64,000 nt of DNA from Methanoregula formicica SMSP (GCF_000327485.1 NC_019943.1:2756859-2820858), one strand, 5' to 3'; positions 35,019 to 43,826 are shown, numbered from the stretch's first letter. A program made the numbers and translations. Notes: generated from the letters alone by a model not told the origin.

Positions 35019-35837
35019 ATGGATACTGTAAAATTTTTTTTAGGCATCGGACTCGCTGTCGTGATCGTCTTTGCCGGCGTATCTGCATACTCCCATTTTA
35101 TCAGGTCCGTTCCGGCTCCGGTTCCAGCTGACCATGACACCCTCTATCAGGTCTCGACAATCGATGCACTCATGCTTGGAGTGTATGATGGAGTCAGGCC
35201 AATCAGAGACCTGAAGAGCCGCGGGGATTTCGGGATAGGAACCTTCGATGCTCTCGATGGTGAGATGATCGTCCTGGATGGTGTCGTGTACCAGGCAAAG
35301 GCAGACGGCACGATCCTCAGCGTGCCGGACAACCTGACCACACCATTTGCCACGGTCACGTATTTCCAGGCCGACCAGAATATCACCACGAAAAATCCGA
35401 TGAACCTCTCGGTTTTCGCAACGTCGATGGAAGAGCAGCTCCCGACCGGAAACATGATCTATGCGGTCCGGATGCACTGCACATTCCCTTTCATGAAGGT
35501 GCGCTCGGTCCCAGCCCAGCAGGAGCCCTACCCGGTCCTCTCTGAGGCGGTAAAGAACCAGTCCGCATATATCTTTTCCGGAACAACGGGGACTGTCGTA
35601 GGCTTTTATACCCCGGTCTTCTTCAAGGGCGTGAATGTCCCCGGTTTCCATCTCCACTACCTGAGTGACGACAGGACAGCAGGAGGCCATATCCTCGACT
35701 TCACTCTGCCTGCAGACACAGAGGTCGAATACGATATTACCCCGGGATTTACCATGGCCCTTCCCACGAGCGGGGATTTCACCGGTGCAGACCTTTCAGG
35801 CGACCTGAGTTCTGACCTCGCAAAGGTCGAGAAATAA
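35019..35837 (+). CDS. Alpha-acetolactate decarboxylase with N-terminal membrane anchor
   Basis: This 272-aa protein has a hydrophobic N-terminal helix (about 6-27), then the BudA/ALDC fold: GDFGIGTFDALDGEMIVLDG, FSGTTGTVVGFYTP, and the zinc-binding block GFHLHYLSDDRTAGGHILDF with three histidines. These enzymes convert 2-acetolactate to acetoin. The anchor suggests an extracytoplasmic or membrane-bound enzyme, as in some bacteria. No acetolactate synthase gene is adjacent. Confidence 0.88.
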   Translation: MDTVKFFLGIGLAVVIVFAGVSAYSHFIRSVPAPVPADHDTLYQVSTIDALMLGVYDGVRPIRDLKSRGDFGIGTFDALDGEMIVLDGVVYQAKADGTILSVPDNLTTPFATVTYFQADQNITTKNPMNLSVFATSMEEQLPTGNMIYAVRMHCTFPFMKVRSVPAQQEPYPVLSEAVKNQSAYIFSGTTGTVVGFYTPVFFKGVNVPGFHLHYLSDDRTAGGHILDFTLPADTEVEYDITPGFTMALPTSGDFTGADLSGDLSSDLAKVEK

Positions 35838-35923
35838 CACCTTTTTCATGACAGTATATTTGAGCAAGCGGGACCAATAATTCCGGTATATCCGGCATCA
35901 GCGAAGCCGGACGGGGCAGAGAC

Positions 35924-36295
35924 ATGAACATCCGTGGAATCCGGCAGGACCTCCTTTCCCTCCTTCTCCAGATGGGGCGCGAGAATCACCCGAACGAGTT
36001 TGCGGGCATCATCCGCGAGCAGGACGGGATCATGGAGGAGCTGAACCTGTTGCCCGGGACAATCGGGCGCGAGGACTCTGCCTCCGTTTTTTATGATATG
36101 ATGCCGCTCGATACCCATGTTGCCGGCAGCGCCCACAGCCATCCCAATGGCGTAATCCTCCCTTCTGACGCCGATCTCAGCTTCTTCCCGCGGACCGGGC
36201 GGTACCACCTGATCATCGGCTATCCCTACCGGAAGAACAACTGGCGATGTTTTACTGCCAACGGTGAACCCCACGATCTGGAGGTGATCCCATGA
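35924..36295 (+). CDS. JAMM/Mov34 metalloprotease-like protein
   Basis: This 123-aa protein has a complete JAMM zinc motif: Glu25, then HSHPNGVILPSDAD with His71, His73 and Asp84. Archaeal members may remove SAMP/ubiquitin-like modifiers or act on C-terminal peptides, but no specific substrate can be inferred. The 3' end overlaps the ribL start by 4 bp (ATGA), so the two are co-transcribed. Confidence 0.9.
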   Translation: MNIRGIRQDLLSLLLQMGRENHPNEFAGIIREQDGIMEELNLLPGTIGREDSASVFYDMMPLDTHVAGSAHSHPNGVILPSDADLSFFPRTGRYHLIIGYPYRKNNWRCFTANGEPHDLEVIP

Positions 36296-36750
36296 CCGGG
36301 CGCCGGATAGTTGCCACCGGGACGTTCGATATCCTCCACCCGGGGCATCTCTATTACCTGAAAGAGTCGAAAAAACTCGGCGATGAACTCTGGGTCATCG
36401 TTGCCCGGGACTCGAATGTAAAACATAAGCCCCGCCCGGTCATCCCGGAAGAGCACAGGCTTGCCATGGTCGCGGCATTAAAACCGGTCGACCACGCGAT
36501 CCTCGGGGACAAAATTGACATGTTCCGGCCCATTGAAGAGATTCGGCCAGAGATCATCACCATCGGGTTCAACCAGCTCTTCAATGAACAAAAACTGGAA
36601 GACCAGCTCCGGGCAAGGAGCATCGCCTCCCGGATTGTCCGCATCGGGAAATATGCCGATGGCGACCTCTGCAGTTCGCGGCTGGTCGTCCAGCGCATCC
36701 TCGACAAGCGGTGCCACGACCTGCACCACCCGGAGCACAAAGATCATTGA
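36292..36750 (+). CDS. ribL: Archaeal FAD synthetase (glycerol-3-phosphate cytidylyltransferase family)
   Basis: This 152-aa nucleotidyltransferase forms FAD from FMN and ATP (or CTP). The N-terminus shows GTFDILHPGHLYYL with HxGH (His16/His19), then VIVARDSNVKH and the KPRPVIPEEHRL segment characteristic of archaeal RibL. It overlaps the JAMM gene. The tail is His-rich (CHDLHHPEHKDH). Confidence 0.92.
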   Translation: MTGRRIVATGTFDILHPGHLYYLKESKKLGDELWVIVARDSNVKHKPRPVIPEEHRLAMVAALKPVDHAILGDKIDMFRPIEEIRPEIITIGFNQLFNEQKLEDQLRARSIASRIVRIGKYADGDLCSSRLVVQRILDKRCHDLHHPEHKDH

Positions 36751-36836
36751 TCCACAAGGAACAATTTTCCAGCCTCTCCAGCCGGAACCCTTATCGCTTC
36801 CGGCCATAATCCTACACGTACCAGGAGTCTTGTGGT

Positions 36837-37484
36837 ATGGAACGGAGCGTGCAGGAAGAGATCGATTACCTGAAAGCAATTTTTGCTGAAAAAGGGGTGA
36901 GAGCAGAAGAGATTGCCCCGGGAGACATCGTGGTTTCCCAATGGGTCCGGTTCAAGTGCCGGTATGGGTGCAAGGGCTATGGCAAGCATTTCGGCTGTCC
37001 GCCGTATGCCCCTTCACCGGATGAGACGCGGCGCATGGTGAACGAATACTCTATCGGGCTCCTCCTCTGGTTCGAGGGGGTGCCAGGCCATGGGGAGTTT
37101 GGCCCGGATGATATCCCCGATGATTTCCACCCGTGGTATGCTGATCTCATCCGCTGGGTGAACGGGACCGTGCACGAGCTGGAGAAGACGGCTTTCTACG
37201 ACGGGTTTTACAAGGCGTTCGGGTTCGGTGGCTATCCCTGCATCTGGTGCGAGCACCAGCACTGCGTGGCGGAGGAGTCCGAGGGGATCGTGGACGAAAG
37301 CCTCCGGAGAAAATGCCGCCATATGGACCTTGTCCGCCCCAGCATGGAAGCGGCAGGCATCGACGTCTTTGCCACCGCCAGGAATATTGGCTGGAAGCTC
37401 TCAACCATCCCGTGCAAAAACAGGGAATACGGGAAGATCGTCCACTCCCGTATCACCTCGGTGGGCCTCGTCCTGATCGAATAA
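36837..37484 (+). CDS. DUF2284 metal-binding protein
   Basis: This 215-aa protein has many cysteines: CRYGCKGYGKHFGCPPYAP near residue 39, GGYPCIWCEHQHC in the middle and KCRHMDL later, matching DUF2284. Members are predicted to bind an iron-sulphur cluster or zinc, and may belong to the corrinoid/methyltransferase activation systems of methanogens. The function here is not known. It converges with the antiporter operon on the opposite strand. Confidence 0.85.
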   Translation: MERSVQEEIDYLKAIFAEKGVRAEEIAPGDIVVSQWVRFKCRYGCKGYGKHFGCPPYAPSPDETRRMVNEYSIGLLLWFEGVPGHGEFGPDDIPDDFHPWYADLIRWVNGTVHELEKTAFYDGFYKAFGFGGYPCIWCEHQHCVAEESEGIVDESLRRKCRHMDLVRPSMEAAGIDVFATARNIGWKLSTIPCKNREYGKIVHSRITSVGLVLIE

Positions 37485-37487
37485 CTG

Positions 37488-38630
37488 CTACCTGCTGCTG
37501 TGGGGCCGGTGCATGAGGGCTTTTCTCCGGTTGTGATGGGTGAGCCCGCGCCGCATCCAGGTACTGTATTTTGCGGTGAACGCACCGACAATGGTCGTGA
37601 AGATTACCAGTGCGGCAATGACCGTCCCGACAACCGCCGACCCGTACAGCACAGCAAGGGCGATGGAAAACTCGCCACGGCTGATGGTATTTGCCCAGAT
37701 CTCAAGCCCTGACATGGCAGAACCGTAAATCGTGATCCCGATGAGCATACCGGAGATGAATTTGCTCACCACAGCAAGGAGACAGAGGATCAGGATACTG
37801 AACAGGTCTGTTCCCGCGGTGAAATTGATCGTTACCCCGAAGAAGACAAAGAACATGACCAGAAAGACATCCTTGAACGGGCGGGCATGCTGCTCGAACG
37901 CCTCCGGGTCTGTTGTGGCGAGGGCGGCACCAAGGGCGATCACCATCATACTGTCAGGGACACCGAACACGATCGCGAGGGCGGCCGTGGTGAGGACTGC
38001 GGCAAAGGTGAAGAGGATGGGGGTCTCGTCGTCGCGGTCGAGAATCGAGACAAGGAATTCCTTGCCATAGTGGGCGATGGCATACATCACACCGAGGGCC
38101 AGCACAATCTTGAGGAAGAAGTACAGGAGGTCCTTGTTCCCTGACGAAAGGAGGGCGATGATCGCAATCAGGACAATGTCCTCAAAGACCTCCAGCCAGA
38201 TGATCAGCTCGGCCTCTTTCATCATCAGTTTCCGGTTCTCGATAAGCGTTGTGATGACGATAGCCGTGCTGGTGATGTAGAACGCCGTGCCGATGATGAA
38301 GGACTCAAGCAGCGTGAACCCGAGGAGATAGGCGGCGGTAAACCCAATCCCCATGTCAACGATAAGGCCGATAATGCCTGCTGTAAGTAGCTTGGAAGGA
38401 TCAGCTATCATCCGGTCTAGCTTCAGGCCAAGGCCCATGAAGAAGAGGAGGAAGAGCAGGCCGATCTCCGAGAAGAACTGGCTGATCTCGTCCGACTGGA
38501 CAATGCCCAGCCCGGCCTTCCCGAGCACAATCCCGGCAAGGATATAGAACGGGATAGCCGGGACCGAGAGATATTTGGAAATAAGCGCAAGCACCAGACA
38601 GACGAAGAGCGCGATGATGAAGCCTTCCAT
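37488..38630 (-). CDS. Monovalent cation:proton antiporter-2 (CPA2) family, KhtU-like
   Basis: This 380-aa membrane protein has about 12 hydrophobic helices across its length, with GIVLGKAGLGIV and ALGAALATTDPEA in the antiporter core, as in CPA2 (KefB/KhtU) transporters. It probably exchanges K+ or Na+ for H+. There is no C-terminal RCK/TrkA domain on the same chain; that function is in the preceding gene. The khtT-like gene ends one base into this start (TAATG), so the two are translationally coupled. Confidence 0.9.
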   Translation of the reverse strand: MEGFIIALFVCLVLALISKYLSVPAIPFYILAGIVLGKAGLGIVQSDEISQFFSEIGLLFLLFFMGLGLKLDRMIADPSKLLTAGIIGLIVDMGIGFTAAYLLGFTLLESFIIGTAFYITSTAIVITTLIENRKLMMKEAELIIWLEVFEDIVLIAIIALLSSGNKDLLYFFLKIVLALGVMYAIAHYGKEFLVSILDRDDETPILFTFAAVLTTAALAIVFGVPDSMMVIALGAALATTDPEAFEQHARPFKDVFLVMFFVFFGVTINFTAGTDLFSILILCLLAVVSKFISGMLIGITIYGSAMSGLEIWANTISRGEFSIALAVLYGSAVVGTVIAALVIFTTIVGAFTAKYSTWMRRGLTHHNRRKALMHRPHSSR

Positions 38631-39115
38631 TACTTCACCAGTATTTCACTCTCAAATTTTTTAATCTGGTCGCTTTCGCCAATAACCAGTGCCGCATCGC
38701 CCTCCTCAAAGGCAAACGATGGCGGCGGATTGATGATGTTCTTGTCCTGACGGCAGACCGCAATCACGGTTGCGCCGGTCTTTGCGCGGATCTGGAGGTC
38801 TTCGATCGTCTTTCCTGCATTCATCTTGGGAATGTAGAACGTATGGATGGTGACCCGGAGATCGGCAAGCGCCGAGAACGCTATCTCCACGCTCTCCTGG
38901 TCGGCTTCGATAATTGCCCCGGTGAGAATATTACCCAGGCGCCGGGCCTCAACAGGGGTCATCTCGGCTGCACTGGAGGCCTGGCAGCCCTTCTGGAGCG
39001 TGTACATCTGGATTGTCCCCGTCGAGGTAAAGAAGATTGCGACGGTATCGCCCTTCTCTGTCTTGAATTCATATTTGGTTCCCACGCCGGGAAGTTTCAG
39101 CGATCGAAGCGCCAT
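38630..39115 (-). CDS. KhtT-like regulatory subunit (TrkA-C domain)
   Basis: This 161-aa cytosolic protein has an N-terminal dimerisation-like domain (MALRSLKLPGVGTKYEFKTE) and a C-terminal RCK_C/TrkA-C domain (about 80-160), with IEDLQIRAKTGATVIAV and FEEGDAALVIGES. KhtT proteins sense ligand or pH and gate the KhtU antiporter. The frame continues open upstream to 39385, but the protein-like sequence begins at 39115 and the upstream part lacks family character. It is coupled to the antiporter gene. Confidence 0.9.
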   Translation of the reverse strand: MALRSLKLPGVGTKYEFKTEKGDTVAIFFTSTGTIQMYTLQKGCQASSAAEMTPVEARRLGNILTGAIIEADQESVEIAFSALADLRVTIHTFYIPKMNAGKTIEDLQIRAKTGATVIAVCRQDKNIINPPPSFAFEEGDAALVIGESDQIKKFESEILVK

Positions 39116-39420
39116 AAGACAGATTTGAGAAGGTTTCCTCAAATAATTATGGTTGTAAGAGGGGGGTGCACCGCCATCCGGCGCTGCACGAAAAAAGGAA
39201 AGTGGGGTTTTAGGTCTTGAGAGGTCGGGAGGTGCGATGCACGAAGTTACTCTGGCATCTGACATGTGAGGGGTCTTTCGCCCTCCCCACATACCCTGTT
39301 GAAAGACCGGGGGTATAAATCCCGGAGAGGGCGGGGTGAAAGTGAACGCTGCATGCGGTTGCCCAGGGTAGCCGGGGGAAGACAAACAACCATTTAACCC
39401 GCCCTGCCGGACACTGATCC

Positions 39421-40240
39421 ATGGATCGGGCAGGGCATGTCCATATCATAAGCGCCGGAGAGAAGATACAGGTCGCGTATCCCGCACTAATCCGAAAACT
39501 CCCGACCATCTCCCGGACTATTGTGTTTACCGACAGCACCATTCATGAGGGATCGGTGGACCCGGAAACGGAGAGGCACCGGCTCGCGGTCCGGAATGCG
39601 GTCGCAGCGGTACAGGAGATCGCTGCATCGCTCTCGATACCCGTTTCCCGCGAGCTGATTTTTCCACCGTCATATGGGTCGGTCCGGTCAGCGCTTACAA
39701 GGATACAGCGGGAGAACCCGGATGCACGGTTCATGTTTGACCTGTCGGGAGGGTCAAAAGAACTCTGCATGGCGCTTTTTGCCTTTGCGCCCTGGCTCGG
39801 CGGGATGGTCTACTCTCCTTTGACGAAAAAACCGCACGCCACGTACCGCTGCCGGATCACTCGGTAAGTTCCCTGCTTTCCAGTCCCAATCACCAGATGA
39901 TCCTCGCGATTCTCCTCAACCGGAAGATGATGGGAAAGGACCCTGCAAAGGGAGCGGCTTTTGCAGGCCCTGAAGTGTGGGTGCCCCGGTAGTACCTGTA
40001 CGGGCAGCTCTTCTCGTCCTATGTGCCAACCCGGACAAAGAAGGCAGAACCGGGGGGTGCTTCCGGACCGGCCATCCATGAGAGAAAAGGCCGGGTGCCG
40101 GGCTTGTCGAGGAGGAATTCTCTGTGGACAGCCGGAAAGAGAAGAGCTACCGGATTACGGAAGCCGGGGAGACTGCCTTCCGGTTCTTTTCCGATCCTGC
40201 AACCGGTTCACTGGTCAGGAGCATGCTGGAGGGGGCTTGA
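39421..40240 (+). pseudogene. Decayed CARF/wHTH-type regulator (DUF6293-like)
   Basis: From 39421 a frame reads MDRAGHVHIISAGEKIQV and continues through a Rossmann-like domain to FDLSGGSKELCMALFAFAPW, the pattern of the CARF-like N-terminal domain of DUF6293-type archaeal regulators. Reading should continue one frame back from about 39818 (SPFDEKTARHVPLPDH), but stops at 39989. A third frame ends in a winged-helix C-terminus (SRKEKSYRITEAGETAFRFF) with stop at 40240. At least two frame changes and one stop are needed to read the whole protein. The first 148 residues alone lack the DNA-binding domain. Confidence 0.65.
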
Positions 40241-40580
40241 TTAGGACCCGGGATCGTTTTTCCAAACGCGTTGGACACCATTTTTTGGGTGAAGACCCTG
40301 CTGAAAATTTTTTCATCGCGATCATGAGGTGTTAGTTGATGAGGCTACAATCGGATAATTAACCTACAATCTGCATGTACATGCTACAAAACTTTTGGAT
40401 CTCCGGCGTGATGGTGCAACCTATGAAGCCAAGGGGTGGTTGAAAAATTTTAGGCAGGGGGCAAGGGGGCGATTGAAAATTTTTTTTCGCACGAGCGATC
40501 GCGTTTTTTTTATGCGAGCCGGATCCGGGTTTTCATGCAAAATTCTCAGCTCAATTATGATACTTTTTTCACCAGCACGG
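40241..40580. promoter_or_regulatory. AT-rich spacer before por operon with CTACAA repeats and a 12-bp palindrome
   Basis: No credible gene is seen in this 340-bp stretch. It contains three CTACAA copies at 40345, 40364 and 40384, about 19-20 bp apart, and a perfect palindrome GCATGTACATGC at 40373-40384 that includes TGTACA. Several T-runs occur (TTTTTTTT near 40470 and 40505). The CTACAA spacing fits two helical turns, so a repeated operator is possible. Confidence 0.35.
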
Positions 40581-41537
40581 ATGATAAATAATGATAGATC
40601 TCAAGACCGCGTATTGCGCTCTCCGATCATTCACAACCACCTGCAGGAGTTGGACACCATCCCAGAAATACCCAAAGAAGAATACATCCTGAAGTGCACA
40701 TCAGCCTGTGCCGGGTGCAGCGATTCGCTCTCCCTCCGGTACGTGCTCAAGGCAGCAGGACCGGATACGGTCCTCGTTGTGCCGGCATGCTGCACGAGCG
40801 TCATCCAGGGCATCTACCCTAACACAGCCTTCAACGTTCCTGTCTACAACATCGCGTTCGGTGCTGCTGCTGCGTGCGCCTCGGGCATGAGCAACGCGTT
40901 CCGGGCAGCCGGGAAAAAGACCAACGTCATTGTCTATGCCGGTGACGGCGGGACGCTCGATATCGGTATCCAGGCGATGTCCGGAGCGTTCGAGCGGGGC
41001 ACGGACTTCCTCTATATCTGTTATGATAACGAGGCGTACGGCAACACCGGTATGCAGCGTTCGAGCGGTACGCCGCTCGGGGCACGGACTACCACAACCC
41101 CGGCAGGGAAAACCGATGCCAAAAAGGACATCGATGCCATCGCCGCCGCGCATGATCTGCCCTACCAGGCTACGGCCTGCGCAGCTTACCCGCAGGACCT
41201 GTTCAAAAAAGTACAGAAAGCCCTCGCGATCCGGGGCCCGTCATTCATCCATATCCTCGCCCCCTGCCCGCCCGGGTGGCGCTACTCAACAGAGAAGAGC
41301 GTTGAGATGGGCAAGCTCGCAGTAAAGTCAGGTATGTGGGTGCTGTACGAGCGTGAGTACGGGAAACTCACCATCGGCCCGCAGTCGAAGGTGGCAATGA
41401 AAAAGCCCATACCGCTTGAGGATTACCTCAAGCCGCAGGGCCGGTTCAAGGGCATTGATCCCAAGACGGTTGATATCCTGAAACAGCGTATTGCAAAGAA
41501 CTTTGCAAAGCTGGCTGCAGAGGAGGCGACGCCATGA
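40581..41537 (+). CDS. porB: 2-oxoacid (pyruvate):ferredoxin oxidoreductase subunit beta
   Basis: This 318-aa TPP-binding subunit has KCTSACAGCSDSLSLRYVLK (iron-sulphur-binding Cys), VPACCTSVIQG, and the TPP motif GDGGTLDIGIQAMSGAFERG followed by CYDNEAYGNTG. With PorA, PorC and PorD it forms the four-subunit pyruvate synthase that makes pyruvate from acetyl-CoA, CO2 and reduced ferredoxin. ATG 40581 was chosen; the frame upstream is open but not protein-like, and TTG starts at 40617 or 40650 would fit a shorter N-terminus. It overlaps porA by 4 bp. Confidence 0.9.
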   Translation: MINNDRSQDRVLRSPIIHNHLQELDTIPEIPKEEYILKCTSACAGCSDSLSLRYVLKAAGPDTVLVVPACCTSVIQGIYPNTAFNVPVYNIAFGAAAACASGMSNAFRAAGKKTNVIVYAGDGGTLDIGIQAMSGAFERGTDFLYICYDNEAYGNTGMQRSSGTPLGARTTTTPAGKTDAKKDIDAIAAAHDLPYQATACAAYPQDLFKKVQKALAIRGPSFIHILAPCPPGWRYSTEKSVEMGKLAVKSGMWVLYEREYGKLTIGPQSKVAMKKPIPLEDYLKPQGRFKGIDPKTVDILKQRIAKNFAKLAAEEATP

Positions 41538-42646
41538 AGAAGATCGCCACCGGCAACAAGGCAGTTGCAGAAGCCGTAAAGCAGGCCGCACCAACGGTTG
41601 TTGCCGCCTACCCGATCACCCCGCAGACCGAGGTCGTTGAACAGGTTGCCGAATTTGTCTCCAGCGGGGAGATGAAGAGCCGCTACATCGCAGTCGAAAG
41701 CGAGCATTCGGCAATGGCTGCCTGTATCGGTGCGAGCATCACGGGGATCCGCACCTTTACCGCAACGAGTTCCCATGGTCTCCTCTACATGCACGAGATG
41801 ACCAACTGGGCTGCGGGCGCCCGGCTCCCCATTGTGATGGCAAACATCAACCGTTCGCTCGGCCCCGGCTGGAACATCTGGGCAGAGCATACCGATGCCC
41901 TGCAGGAACGGGACACCGGCTGGCTGCAGGTCTATGTCAGCACCGTGCAGGAAGCCTACGATGCCACGCTGATGGCATTCCGGATTGCGGAGCATAACGA
42001 TATCCTTCTCCCCGTGATGGTGAACCTTGACGGGTTCCTCCTCTCCCACATCATGCAGCCGCTGGACACCGTTGACCTTGGGGATTTCATCCCCCCCATC
42101 CACCTCCCGCATGCAATCGATGTAAAGAACCCGGCTGGCTATGGCTGCCTTACCGGCCCTGACCAGCAGTTCCGGTTCCGCTGGGACATCGAGCGGTCGA
42201 TCCGTGACTCGGTGAAGGTGATCGAGGAGACCGAGAAGGAATTTGCAAAGCGGTTCGGCCGGAAGTATGGCTTCACGGAAGACTACCGGTGTGCGGATGC
42301 AGAGGTCGTGATCGTGGCCATAGGTACGCTCGGAAAGGAGGCAGAAGTGGCAGTCGACATTCTCCGGAACGATGGGATAAAGGCCGGGTCCATGCGCCTG
42401 CGCTGGCTCCGCCCGTTCCCGGAGCTTGACCTCAAAGGGAAGCAGGTCGTTGTCATCGACCGCGACTACTCGTTCGGGCGCGGGGGGATCCTCGCAACCG
42501 AGATCGTGGCACAGACAAGAGAGCCGGTCTTCAGCGTGATTGCCGGTATCGGCGGACAGGAAGTTACCTATGAAGACATTGCCGGGTTTGTCCGCAACCG
42601 ACGCATAGGAGAAGAGTTCTGGTTCGGGGTGACCAGCAATGTTTGA
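41534..42646 (+). CDS. porA: 2-oxoacid (pyruvate):ferredoxin oxidoreductase subunit alpha
   Basis: This 370-aa subunit has TGNKAVAEAVKQAAPTVVAAYPITPQTE at the N-terminus and YIAVESEHSAMAACIGASITG for substrate and TPP interaction. The C-terminal dehydrogenase domain shows RLRWLRPFPELDLKGKQVVVIDRD. Pyruvate is the most likely substrate by family resemblance and gene set. The gene order beta-alpha-gamma-delta is unlike the gamma-delta-alpha-beta order of many archaea. Confidence 0.92.
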   Translation: MKKIATGNKAVAEAVKQAAPTVVAAYPITPQTEVVEQVAEFVSSGEMKSRYIAVESEHSAMAACIGASITGIRTFTATSSHGLLYMHEMTNWAAGARLPIVMANINRSLGPGWNIWAEHTDALQERDTGWLQVYVSTVQEAYDATLMAFRIAEHNDILLPVMVNLDGFLLSHIMQPLDTVDLGDFIPPIHLPHAIDVKNPAGYGCLTGPDQQFRFRWDIERSIRDSVKVIEETEKEFAKRFGRKYGFTEDYRCADAEVVIVAIGTLGKEAEVAVDILRNDGIKAGSMRLRWLRPFPELDLKGKQVVVIDRDYSFGRGGILATEIVAQTREPVFSVIAGIGGQEVTYEDIAGFVRNRRIGEEFWFGVTSNV

Positions 42647-43166
42647 GATCCGCATCCATTCCCGGGGCGGGCAGGGCGGTGTTACCGCAGCCCGGCTCCT
42701 CGCCCTTGCAGCGATCCACGATGGCAAGTACGCAACGGCAGCACCGTTCTATGGGGCCGAGCGCAGGGGCGCACCGATCGTCTCGTTTGTCCGGATCGAT
42801 GACAAGCCAATCCGGATCTACAGCCAGATCAAAAAGCCTGACATGGTAATCGTGCTTGATGCAAGCGTCATGGACGTGGTCGATGTGCTGCAGGGCCTGA
42901 AGAACGGGGGAAAGGTCCTGGTCAACAGCCAGCAGAAGAAAGACTTCCCCGGGTTCTCGTCAAGCAATGTCGACCTTACCGGCATCGCCTTACGGGAGAA
43001 CCTTGTGGTCTCCGGAAGCCCCATCCTCAATACACCGGTGATCGGTGCCCTTGCAAAACAGGGCCTGGTCTCCGCGGAGTCCGCAAAGAAAGCCATCAAG
43101 GAGATGTTCTCCGATGAGCGGAACGTGAAAGCTGCCGAGGCAGCATACCAGGAGATGAGCGCATGA
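42639..43166 (+). CDS. porC: 2-oxoacid (pyruvate):ferredoxin oxidoreductase subunit gamma
   Basis: This 175-aa subunit begins MFEIRIHSRGGQGGVTAARLLALAA, the standard gamma-subunit motif, with AERRGAPIVSFVRID and VIVLDASVMDVV following. It overlaps porA by 8 bp and porD by 4 bp. Confidence 0.94.
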   Translation: MFEIRIHSRGGQGGVTAARLLALAAIHDGKYATAAPFYGAERRGAPIVSFVRIDDKPIRIYSQIKKPDMVIVLDASVMDVVDVLQGLKNGGKVLVNSQQKKDFPGFSSSNVDLTGIALRENLVVSGSPILNTPVIGALAKQGLVSAESAKKAIKEMFSDERNVKAAEAAYQEMSA

Positions 43167-43423
43167 CCCCCTCACAGACACGTGAGCGCCTCGCAATCAA
43201 CAGGCCGGTCCCAGGAGCAGCCGGCAAGACCGGGACGTGGCGGGTCTTCCGGCCGGTTGTCGATAAGGAGAAGTGCAATGCCTGCGGGCTCTGCCAAACC
43301 TACTGCCCGGACGGCGCGATTGATGAAGAACTTATGATCGACCTGGACTTCTGCAAGGGCTGTGGTATCTGTGCCAACGAATGCCCGAAGAAGGCCATCA
43401 CCATGGTCAGGGAAGAAAAGTAA
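43163..43423 (+). CDS. porD: 2-oxoacid (pyruvate):ferredoxin oxidoreductase subunit delta (ferredoxin-like)
   Basis: This 86-aa protein has two complete 4Fe-4S motifs, CNACGLCQTYCPDGAI and CKGCGICANECPKKAI. These pass electrons between PorB and external ferredoxin. The N-terminal ~30 residues (TPSQTRERLAINRPV) are the usual delta-subunit extension. It ends the por operon and is followed by a T-run. Confidence 0.95.
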   Translation: MTPSQTRERLAINRPVPGAAGKTGTWRVFRPVVDKEKCNACGLCQTYCPDGAIDEELMIDLDFCKGCGICANECPKKAITMVREEK

Positions 43424-43424
43424 C

Positions 43425-43431
43425 TTTTTTT
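43425..43431 (+). terminator. T-run after the por operon
   Basis: TTTTTTT begins two bases after the porD stop, a typical archaeal oligo-T termination signal. Confidence 0.35.
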
Positions 43432-43460
43432 GCGCCGGTAAGGCACGTATACCGCCGGTT

Positions 43461-43826
43461 TTACAGGCCTTTTTCTTCAGCGCCTGCCATGAACTCGAGA
43501 TCGAACTTATAGAAATGCGTAAACCGGCAGTTTCGGCACCGGACCGTGAGGATGCGCGAACTGACGAAGATATCATGGGGACCGGTAACGTGGCAGTTCC
43601 GGCATGTCGCATCCTGCACAAGTTCCCAGACCGGATACTTCAATCCCTTGCCCAGTTTTCCGGAGGGATCAACAGCTTCGATCCGGGGGATGAAGACCCG
43701 TGTCGCACCGCAATGATCGCAGACCACCTGTGCCTGGTACGGCACCGCGGTAATGATCTGGTCTGCTATTTCCCTGCAATGATAACAGTCTGTCCGATAT
43801 TTCGTTGAGATGAACCGGTCGCTCAT
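43461..43826 (-). CDS. Hypothetical protein with four CxxC zinc-ribbon pairs
   Basis: This 121-aa soluble protein has Cys14/17, Cys36/39, Cys75/78 and Cys97/100, four CxxC pairs that could form two zinc ribbons. I do not recognise the family. The rest of the chain is mixed (VPYQAQVVCDHCG, ATCRNCHVTGPHD). It converges with the por operon. A redox or RNA/DNA-binding role is possible. Confidence 0.7.
   Translation of the reverse strand: MSDRFISTKYRTDCYHCREIADQIITAVPYQAQVVCDHCGATRVFIPRIEAVDPSGKLGKGLKYPVWELVQDATCRNCHVTGPHDIFVSSRILTVRCRNCRFTHFYKFDLEFMAGAEEKGL

Noticed and set aside
38630..39385. Extended KhtT-like frame with extra N-terminal 90 residues
   Set aside because: Protein-like sequence begins at MALRSLKLPG (39115). 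The rest is Pro-rich and unrelated to the family.
40395..40580. N-terminal extension of porB
   Set aside because: The region is AT-rich with T-runs and gives Phe/Arg-rich translation unlike any PorB.
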